From contig CAZJFS010000196.1 in NCBI GenBank assembly GCA_964545075.1, positions 1 to 7,828 of the forward strand: a DNA stretch of 7,828 nucleotides. Reading direction: 5' to 3'. The DNA comes from DAOPXV01 sp035352535 (GTDB lineage: Bacteria; Muiribacteriota; UBA9980). Numbering within the stretch: position 1 is the first letter of the stretch; each line of letters begins with the position of its first letter. The position numbers and the translations under genes were made by a program. Below, piece after piece: positions 1-4,899 of the stretch. The notes beneath the pieces are model-generated. The model was not told the origin of the DNA. It was given only the letters and a program-made list of their open reading frames with translations, and made no database searches.

Positions 1-220
1 CTATTTCAAATTTATCGATATCGATCTTCATCGTCCGCGCCGTTTTTTTTATTTTATCGGCGTTATCGAAAAGAACCGAATCGAGCATGTTTTCGGAATA
101 AGCCAGTTCGGCGGCTCTAAGGACCGCTTCATCGGCGGCGCAAACGATCGCTACCTTCTGTTTAGGCTTTGATTTTACGTATTCCAATACGTCCTTGAAC
201 GTTTTTCTTTCATTTTTCAT
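1..220 (-). CDS. ptb: Phosphate butyryltransferase, N-terminal part (cut by window edge)
   Basis: About 73 residues are visible, starting at ATG 218-220 with a GGGGTGA ribosome site just upstream; the frame runs off the window start. The visible part has KVAIVCAADEAVLRAAELA near residues 22-40 and ends KIDIDKFEI. It follows the start of phosphate butyryl/acetyltransferases of the Ptb type (K-V-A-x-x-x-A-x-DExVL, then a D-x-x-D-F-E-I element), from my memory of the family. Such enzymes move the acyl group of butyryl-CoA (or a related branched acyl-CoA) to phosphate in the cytoplasm, usually paired with an acyl kinase to make ATP. There is no extra N-terminal dehydratase domain, so a monofunctional enzyme is likely. 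It lies 81 bp downstream of the redox cassette on the same strand, with a weak hairpin between, so it may or may not be co-transcribed. A phosphate acetyltransferase of the same superfamily is the main alternative. Confidence 0.75.
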   Translation of the reverse strand, partial: MKNERKTFKDVLEYVKSKPKQKVAIVCAADEAVLRAAELAYSENMLDSVLFDNADKIKKTARTMKIDIDKFEI

Positions 221-272
221 ACTTCACCCCATATAATAAAAAACATGAGCGTTTAATTTAAAACTATTTGAG

Positions 273-299
273 CCGGCCGTCGGATCGAAAACGGTCCGG
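273..299 (-). terminator. Possible weak terminator or attenuator hairpin before ptb
   Basis: On the minus strand CCGGACCGT (291-299) pairs with ACGGCCGG (273-280), with one bulged A and a 10-nt loop. It lies directly after the TAA (302-304) of the 92-aa membrane protein. The following sequence is CTCAAATAGTTTT, so the T-tract is poor. It could be a partial terminator separating the redox cassette from ptb, or an mRNA-stabilising hairpin. Confidence 0.35.
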
Positions 300-301
300 G
301 T

Positions 302-580
302 TTATTTAACCATGGTGTCAAGATTATTTCCGCCGTAAAAAAATGAGGAACCTATCAGAAAAAGCATGGGCAATAAAATTATCAAAAGTATTATCACGTA
401 CACCGCGGCTGTTTTGGCGAGTTCGAACATTTTGTACATGACAAATAGTATTATCAGCGCAAGAAAGATGTTGAACATATTGACGGTCAGGAACGTAAGC
501 CCCTTCTGCCTTAAAAAAAGCACCAGTGAAAATACGAGATCGCCGTATTTTACCGCTATGGTTTTTAGTATTTCGCTCAA
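302..580 (-). CDS. Small two-helix membrane protein, TTG start, unknown function
   Basis: A 92-residue protein I do not recognise. It starts with TTG (578-580), which overlaps the TGA stop of the upstream HMA-like gene in the four bases TTGA, so translation is probably coupled. A GAGGTGG ribosome site (588-594) lies 7 nt upstream and supports this start. The chain has an amphipathic N-terminal stretch (residues 1-25), then two strongly hydrophobic segments at about 31-49 (FNIFLALIILFVMYKMF) and 57-81 (AVYVIILLIILLPMLFLIG), and a short polar tail. There are no cysteines or other catalytic-looking residues. As the last member of the cassette with the polyferredoxin and HMA-like protein, it may be an accessory membrane subunit; this is inference from position only. 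Confidence 0.75.
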   Translation of the reverse strand: MSEILKTIAVKYGDLVFSLVLFLRQKGLTFLTVNMFNIFLALIILFVMYKMFELAKTAAVYVIILLIILLPMLFLIGSSFFYGGNNLDTMVK

Positions 581-1032
581 AGTTCGTCCACCTCTATTTT
601 TTTATTTGAACGCAATATGATCCAGCGCCCGCTTTCAGATTCGCGGTAACGCACGACTGAAAAGGGTTTTAAAGTCTGATTTCCGTTTTTCACTTCCCGC
701 TCGATGGACATTATCATTTCGTCGGCGCCTACCGTTTTTTTATCGTAAGTGATTTCGGCGCTTCTGTTCGAGGAGAAGGTGCGTATGCGTAATATTCCCG
801 GAAGTTCGTTCACCCATTTGGCGAAAGTTTTCGACGTTCCGAAACACGCAAGGCCGCTTACCTCGAAACTTGCGACGCAGAGATTTTCCGGCGCGGTTTT
901 AGCGATCGCGTCATTTTTCGCTTCGGAGAAGGTAGGAACGCGAAAGGCCGAAGCGGCGTAATTTGAGACGAGTATTAATATAAATATGGTCGCGGGTATT
1001 AATAAAGGGTTAATGATGAATTTTGGCTTCAT
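577..1032 (-). CDS. Membrane-anchored HMA-like domain protein with degenerate metal site
   Basis: A 151-residue protein. A hydrophobic segment at about residues 8-28 (INPLLIPATIFILILVSNYA) is a signal anchor or uncleaved signal peptide, placing the rest outside the cytoplasmic membrane. Residues 51-113 follow the heavy-metal-associated fold pattern: FEVSGLACFG (56-65), then K-x-x-x-x-VNELPGI (74-80), and ITYDKKTV (94-101), equivalent to the usual V-x-G-M-x-C-x-x-C, LPGV and VxYDxxxV elements. Only the first site Cys (C63) is kept; the position of the second is Thr66, so classical two-Cys copper binding looks lost. C52 is a possible substitute ligand. The C-terminal 30 residues are basic and uncharacterised. 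AAGGGG precedes the ATG, 14 bp after the stop of the polyferredoxin gene, and the gene overlaps the next by 4 bp, so it is in the operon. HMA assignment is by pattern, moderately sure. Confidence 0.8.
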   Translation of the reverse strand: MKPKFIINPLLIPATIFILILVSNYAASAFRVPTFSEAKNDAIAKTAPENLCVASFEVSGLACFGTSKTFAKWVNELPGILRIRTFSSNRSAEITYDKKTVGADEMIMSIEREVKNGNQTLKPFSVVRYRESESGRWIILRSNKKIEVDEL

Positions 1033-1046
1033 GGTCTTGGCCCCTT

Positions 1047-1805
1047 TTAATGTCCTATATTTAGCGCTTTATTTTTTCCGCATGCGTTCACGCAGTTTAA
1101 ACACATCGTGCATTCCGGCGAAGTTATGGCCGAGGCGTCCGAGACGTTTATTTCCGCGGGGCATACGCGATCGCAAAGTTTGCAGTTGACGCATTTTTCT
1201 CCGTCGCGATATATTTTAAAAACGTTTTTCATGTTAAAAATGTTCAGGAACGCCCCGAACGGGCATAAGGTCCTGCAAAAGCCCATTTTTACGGTTAAGG
1301 TCAGGATAAGGACGTTTATGAGTATGAAATAGCTTAGAACGTTCGTAGTGTGCCCGTGCAGCCCGAAAGCGGTAAAATAAGGGCAGAACGGCCTGAAAAC
1401 AAGGTCGTAATAATAAAAAGTCGAGCCGACGATGACGAGAAGAACCGTGGTTTTTACGCAGGCCGAAATTTTAAGCGCTTTATTCGACATCGGAGAATAG
1501 CGCGAAAAACTCTCGCGTATTGAAGATACCATTTCGTTTAACGTTCCCAGCGGGCATATCCACGAGCAGAAAGCGCGCTTGAAAAATATTGTGAGCGCTA
1601 TGATCGCGAAAAATATCGAATAATTGAATTCGTTCACGGCGCATGGAAACTGGAAATTCTTAAGAAAAAGCGGAAGCGTCTCGACCGCCCCCATAGGGCA
1701 ATAGGATTCGCAATTAAAATACGACGCGCCCGCAAAAAACATTATGGCGGCGTAAATTATAAATTCGATGAAAAATAATTGAAATATAAGGCGCGTAATT
1801 CTCAT
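1047..1805 (-). CDS. NapH-like membrane polyferredoxin (4Fe-4S binding protein)
   Basis: A 252-residue integral membrane iron-sulfur protein. About four TM segments are seen (roughly residues 5-25, 62-79, 116-134, 155-175). Membrane-border CxxxCP motifs occur at C32/C36, C80/C84 and C177/C181, with an extra CP at C141, as in the NapH/NosR/MauN/CcoG group. The C-terminal 50 residues carry two ferredoxin-type motifs: CVNCKLCDRVCP (205-216) and CTMCLNCVNAC (232-242), enough for two [4Fe-4S] clusters, expected on the cytoplasmic side. Members of this group pass electrons across or at the membrane, typically between quinol or cytoplasmic donors and an envelope protein. Here the plausible partners are the secreted Cys-rich protein upstream and the HMA-like anchored protein 14 bp downstream; no NapG, NosZ or cytochrome oxidase gene is in view. 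ATG at 1803-1805 has GGAAG about 10 nt upstream. Family assignment is firm; the physiological partner is unknown. Confidence 0.9.
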   Translation of the reverse strand: MRITRLIFQLFFIEFIIYAAIMFFAGASYFNCESYCPMGAVETLPLFLKNFQFPCAVNEFNYSIFFAIIALTIFFKRAFCSWICPLGTLNEMVSSIRESFSRYSPMSNKALKISACVKTTVLLVIVGSTFYYYDLVFRPFCPYFTAFGLHGHTTNVLSYFILINVLILTLTVKMGFCRTLCPFGAFLNIFNMKNVFKIYRDGEKCVNCKLCDRVCPAEINVSDASAITSPECTMCLNCVNACGKNKALNIGH

Positions 1806-1828
1806 TCTTTTAACTTCCGGTCATATTT

Positions 1829-1857
1829 AAAGGGCGGGATTTTACTCACGCCCTTTT
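1829..1857 (-). terminator. Intercistronic hairpin between cassette genes 1 and 2
   Basis: AAAGGGCG (1829-1836) and CGCCCTTT (1849-1856) form a perfect 8-bp stem with a 12-nt loop in the 86-bp gap between the secreted Cys-rich gene and the polyferredoxin gene. Read on the minus (operon) strand, the stem is followed by only a short T run (TTTAAAT), so it should be leaky: a partial terminator or mRNA end protector that could give more of the first protein than of the later ones. The better T-run (TTTTTAT) lies on the plus strand, but no plus-strand gene ends here. Confidence 0.45.
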
Positions 1858-1891
1858 TATTTTAATAAAAGCGGATTTTTAATGCCGGTCT

Positions 1892-2374
1892 TTATTTTTT
1901 TTCTTCAACTGCGTTTATTCCGAGGGATTTCAGGTATTGAAGTTTTTCGGCTTCGGCGCCGTTGGTTATTTTGATCCATAAGCCCGACGCGACTTTTACT
2001 AGTTCGAGATCCGCGCCTTTGTTTTCCTTGATGTCGAATTTTTTCGCGAAAGCAGCCGAGATGCCATCGAGAGCTTCTTTTTTTCCGTTGAGTTTTATTA
2101 TGAAAGATTTCGCTCCACGGCTCGTGCTTGCCGTAACTGTTTTGATGCCGATATTTTTATCGGCTTCTAAATTGACTTCGGCTGTTTTAGCGGAAATCGC
2201 TGCCGGCTGTGGGGCTTTCGCTGCATCCTGAGTCTGGCCGCACGATTCGCCGCTTTTAGCGCTTTCGCAGACTCCGGCGTTAGGGCAGGAACTGCATGAA
2301 TCGGAAGCGAAAACATTGGTTGAAAACATAGTTAAAGCCACTAAAACGGTCAGTAGCAAGAGATTTTTTTTCAT
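1892..2374 (-). CDS. Secreted Cys-rich protein, unknown function
   Basis: A 160-residue exported protein, first gene of the cassette. Residues 1-23 form a classic signal peptide (MKKN, hydrophobic core LLLLTVLVALTMF, cleavage after VFA). The mature N-terminus is Cys-rich, with C27, C30, C36 and C45 (SCSSCPNAGVCES and later SCG), a likely metal or redox site since these are the only cysteines. An Ala/Pro-rich linker (50-65) leads to a C-terminal domain of about 95 residues without cysteines, mixed beta/alpha by look (SFIIKLNGKKEALDGI, LWIKITNGAEAEKLQYLKSL). I cannot assign it to a family. ATG 2372-2374 is preceded by AAAGGA. Next to a NapH-like polyferredoxin and an HMA-like protein, it could be a periplasmic electron acceptor or metal carrier; that is inference. 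It has its own promoter at 2448-2477. Confidence 0.85.
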   Translation of the reverse strand: MKKNLLLLTVLVALTMFSTNVFASDSCSSCPNAGVCESAKSGESCGQTQDAAKAPQPAAISAKTAEVNLEADKNIGIKTVTASTSRGAKSFIIKLNGKKEALDGISAAFAKKFDIKENKGADLELVKVASGLWIKITNGAEAEKLQYLKSLGINAVEEKK

Positions 2375-2417
2375 TTTTAAAATCCTTTCTTTCTTCGTGA
2401 ATTTTTTGATATAAAAC

Positions 2418-2435
2418 GATCATTGCCAGATGATC
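2418..2435. promoter_or_regulatory. Inverted repeat in leader of redox cassette, possible operator
   Basis: GATCAT (2418-2423) and ATGATC (2430-2435) form a perfect 6-bp inverted repeat with a 6-nt spacer, within the first 25 or so transcribed bases of the minus-strand cassette. Such a position fits a repressor operator. No regulator gene is present in the window to pair with it. Confidence 0.35.
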
Positions 2436-2447
2436 CGCTTTTTTCAT

Positions 2448-2477
2448 ATTATATAACACAGCGGACTTCAAAGTCAA
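2448..2477 (-). promoter_or_regulatory. Sigma70-type promoter of the redox cassette
   Basis: On the minus strand, -35 TTGACT (2472-2477), an 18-bp spacer and a perfect -10 TATAAT (2448-2453). Transcription should start near 2441, giving a leader of about 65 nt before the ATG of the secreted Cys-rich protein. A short palindrome GACTTcaAAGTC (2464-2475) overlaps the -35 and could be a regulator site. Confidence 0.75.
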
Positions 2478-2505
2478 GCGTATTTAAAATGGATTTAAAC
2501 TCCCT

Positions 2506-2534
2506 TTGACACGGACTTTTATTTCTGGTATAAT
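2506..2534 (+). promoter_or_regulatory. Perfect consensus promoter of the CHASE2 sensor gene
   Basis: TTGACA (2506-2511), exactly 17 bp, then TATAAT (2529-2534), with an extended -10 TG at 2526-2527. This is a full match to the vegetative sigma70 consensus and should be strong. Expected start is about 2541, some 44 nt before the GTG start. It is divergent from the cassette promoter, the two -35 boxes being 28 bp apart. Confidence 0.85.
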
Positions 2535-2584
2535 CGGTGAACTTTATAGCAAATGAATAACATCTTTTTAAGGAGACTTTTAAG

Positions 2585-4261
2585 GTGAAAAATTTGAGAG
2601 AAAATAGAAACGAGCTTTTTATTTTTTTATCCGTAACCATATTAGTATGCGTGGGGCTTTTATTAAACCTTATAGAGCCTCTTGAGGTTAAAACGCAGGA
2701 CTATAGATTTTCAAGAGCGCTCGATCAGTCCGTTTCCAAAAACATCGTTCTTATAGCCATTGACGATGAGGACCTTAATAAATACGGAAAATGGCCTTTG
2801 AAACGCTCGATACACGGCCGGGTTATCGATACCTTGAAAAAAGCTGGAGCCGCGGTTATAGGGTTGGACATTATGTTCAGCATCCCTTCGGCCGATTCTT
2901 CCGAGGATGAATTCCTTGCCAGATCCATAAGAGAAGCCGGAAACGTTATTCTGGCTTATCGTTATAATCCGGTCAGCACGATGGTGGATACGCAGAATTT
3001 TAAAAATGAATTAACGGAAGAAGCTATTTGTCAGGTTTTTTCAAATGTCTGCCTTGACCGGGGTTTCGTAAACATAGATTTTGATTACCTCAATCCTGAC
3101 GGAGTTTTAAGAAACGTAGAACTTTTCAGGAAATTCGATGATTTGAAAAGGTTTTCGCTGCCGCTCATTATTGCGAGGGAGTTTTTGCGGTTTAAAAATT
3201 CCGGGAAAGAAATTCCTATCGAAACGGGGAAAAGCAATATTAAAATAGGTGAAACCAATGTTCCGCTCTTCCAGTTCAATTCATACTCCGCTTCGGGGCT
3301 GACCCCGCATCAATGTTACATGATAAAATATAACGGGGTATTTCAAAGTGGAATATTTCCTTCCTTTACTTATTCTGAAGTGCTGGACGGCATTATTCCT
3401 CCGGAGGTTTTCAAGGGGAAGGTCATTCTTATCGGCGCGCAATCGGCCGCCCTTGTCGACGTGAAATTAAGCCCGCTTGGGACGACCCCGGGAATGTATA
3501 TGAACGCTCAGGTGATAGATAATATCATCAACCGTGATTTTATATGGCGCATCGACAGGTACTTGAGCGTTTTAATAATAATATTTCTGGGCGCCGCCGC
3601 GTTCTTTTATCTGGTAAAGGTCGAGCCTGGCTTTAAAGATATACCGGCACTTTTCGGGTATTGTGGCATAATATTTTTTTTGCAGTATATAATGTTCGTT
3701 AAATGCAGGGTCCTTTTCGAGATGGTCGCGCCTTTTGTCGAAATTTCAGGCGTCGTTATCGCTATACGTTTATATCAGCTCTTTATCAAGCTTCATCTGA
3801 GCAATGTCAGCCTCACCATTTCAAATAAAAAACTCGAACAGAAGGTTATGGAATTAAGCGCTTTATACGATATTTCAAAGACCATTACCGCCACGCCCGA
3901 TACCGCCGTTCTCTTTGGAGTGATACTGAAAAAAACCATAGACATAGTCGGCGCCAAGTGCGGAGCGATATTTCTTGTAGGTGAAGATGACACGGTGCTT
4001 AAATTACGCGTGTCGGAAAATTCTCCGCCTGAATCGATCGTGGATTTTGCCGGAGCCGCCGTTAAGAACCGGAAAATAATAATAGCGAGCCGTGAAACGG
4101 ACGCGGAAACATTTAAAAACTTGTTCGCGGACGGGCAAAATATTGATACCATAATGTGCATTCCGCTTAATACTTATAAAGGCGAACTTATAGGAGTCAT
4201 AGTTCTCGTAGATAAAAACAACGGCGAGAATTTCGTGGAAGCTGACATTCATATAACCTAA
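2585..4261 (+). CDS. CHASE2-GAF sensor, GGDEF half cut off by in-frame TAA
   Basis: 558 residues from GTG 2585-2587, supported by AAGGAG (2570-2575) 9 nt upstream. Domain order: TM helix (about 11-29); extracytoplasmic CHASE2 domain (about 35-320), with the typical VLIAIDDEDLNKYGKWPLKR, GLDIMF, PDGVLRN and GKVILIGAQSA elements; three TM helices (about 325-344, 352-372, 378-398); a short coiled coil (405-425); and a GAF domain from about 425 (MELSALYDISKTI ... IMCIPLNTYKGELIGVIVLV). The reading frame stops at TAA 4259-4261 before the last GAF helix. The next codons in the same frame give VIATQAGFAIENANLY, the standard GAF C-terminus, and then a whole GGDEF domain up to 4858. The intact ancestor was therefore a membrane-bound diguanylate cyclase of about 757 residues sensing an unknown external signal. 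As read, the product lacks its output domain: a pseudogene, a recoded gene or a sequencing error. Confidence 0.88.
   Translation: MKNLRENRNELFIFLSVTILVCVGLLLNLIEPLEVKTQDYRFSRALDQSVSKNIVLIAIDDEDLNKYGKWPLKRSIHGRVIDTLKKAGAAVIGLDIMFSIPSADSSEDEFLARSIREAGNVILAYRYNPVSTMVDTQNFKNELTEEAICQVFSNVCLDRGFVNIDFDYLNPDGVLRNVELFRKFDDLKRFSLPLIIAREFLRFKNSGKEIPIETGKSNIKIGETNVPLFQFNSYSASGLTPHQCYMIKYNGVFQSGIFPSFTYSEVLDGIIPPEVFKGKVILIGAQSAALVDVKLSPLGTTPGMYMNAQVIDNIINRDFIWRIDRYLSVLIIIFLGAAAFFYLVKVEPGFKDIPALFGYCGIIFFLQYIMFVKCRVLFEMVAPFVEISGVVIAIRLYQLFIKLHLSNVSLTISNKKLEQKVMELSALYDISKTITATPDTAVLFGVILKKTIDIVGAKCGAIFLVGEDDTVLKLRVSENSPPESIVDFAGAAVKNRKIIIASRETDAETFKNLFADGQNIDTIMCIPLNTYKGELIGVIVLVDKNNGENFVEADIHIT
4259..4261 (+). 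other. In-frame nonsense codon splitting GAF-GGDEF protein
   Basis: Codon 559 of the frame that starts at 2585 is TAA. Homology to GAF then GGDEF continues on both sides without any frame change (4370 minus 2585 is divisible by 3). One base change from TCA, TTA, CAA, GAA or AAA would explain it. No hairpin or obvious readthrough context follows it. Confidence 0.85.
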
Positions 4262-4369
4262 GTTATAGCCACGCAGGCAGGTTTCGCGATTGAAAACGCT
4301 AACCTTTATCAGCTGGCGGTTTTTGACAATCTTACGACCTTATATGTAAGAAGATACTTTATCGGCGTA

Positions 4370-4858
4370 ATGAGCAAGGAATTTAAGCGCGTTAAGCGCT
4401 ACCACGGGCATATCAGCGTGGCTATGACGGATATAGATCATTTCAAAAAATTTAACGACACATATGGCCACCAGACGGGTGATATGGTATTGCGTGAAGT
4501 CGCGATGGTCTTGAACAGGACTGTTCGTGAAACTGATATAGCCGCGAGGTTTGGTGGCGAGGAATTCATCGTCCTGCTCCCCGAAACTGATAAAACGGGA
4601 GCGCTTATGTTCGCGGAACGCCTCAGAAAGGGCATAGAGGAGCATGTCGTGGCGAGCTCGTTCGGGCCTTTGAAAGTGACCATATCCATAGGCGTTGCGA
4701 CATATTCAAACGTCGCGGCTGAAGGCGTTGAAAAAATCGATTTTAATGATTCCGACGAACTGGTAGGCTGCGCCGATATAGCTCTTTATAAATCGAAAGA
4801 GGGCGGCCGTAACCAGGCCACTTTATATACGGCGGAAATGAAGGATACGAAACATTAA
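4370..4858 (+). CDS. GGDEF diguanylate cyclase domain (3' part of split sensor gene)
   Basis: 162 residues if started at ATG 4370. This is the catalytic half of the CHASE2-GAF-GGDEF protein, in the same frame as the upstream piece. It has TDIDHFKKFNDTYGHQTGD (metal and substrate-binding region), the active-site loop GGEEF at 62-66 and a product-inhibition I-site RETD at 53-56, five residues before it. The catalytic domain therefore looks able to make cyclic di-GMP from two GTP. ATG 4370 is unlikely to be a natural start: there is no ribosome site before it, and it removes the first GGDEF helix (FDNLTTLYVRRYF, encoded at about 4322-4360). No ATG, GTG or TTG lies in frame between the TAA and 4370. 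Expression would need readthrough, reinitiation or a corrected stop codon. Probably a remnant or artefact split rather than a separate gene. Confidence 0.7.
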   Translation: MSKEFKRVKRYHGHISVAMTDIDHFKKFNDTYGHQTGDMVLREVAMVLNRTVRETDIAARFGGEEFIVLLPETDKTGALMFAERLRKGIEEHVVASSFGPLKVTISIGVATYSNVAAEGVEKIDFNDSDELVGCADIALYKSKEGGRNQATLYTAEMKDTKH

Positions 4859-4899
4859 TCTTATCGGAAATATAAATTCGCAAGCTATGTAACGTCCGA

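Noticed and set aside
366..620. Plus-strand open frame over the small membrane protein genes
   Set aside because: It is the antisense shadow of the minus-strand genes, has no ribosome site and no recognisable domain; the minus frames show TM pattern, coupled overlap and ribosome sites.
2280..2477. Minus-strand open frame of 65 codons across the cassette promoter
   Set aside because: It covers the promoter, leader and signal-peptide region in another frame, with no protein-like features.
3793..4252. Minus-strand open frames opposite the GAF domain
   Set aside because: Antisense shadows of a clear GAF-coding sequence; no homology-like pattern.
4259..4261. Genome-wide stop codon reassignment as an explanation for the internal TAA
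   Set aside because: Several neighbouring genes end properly at TAA (1892, 1047, 302, 4900), and TGA and TAG are also used as terminal stops, so the code looks standard.
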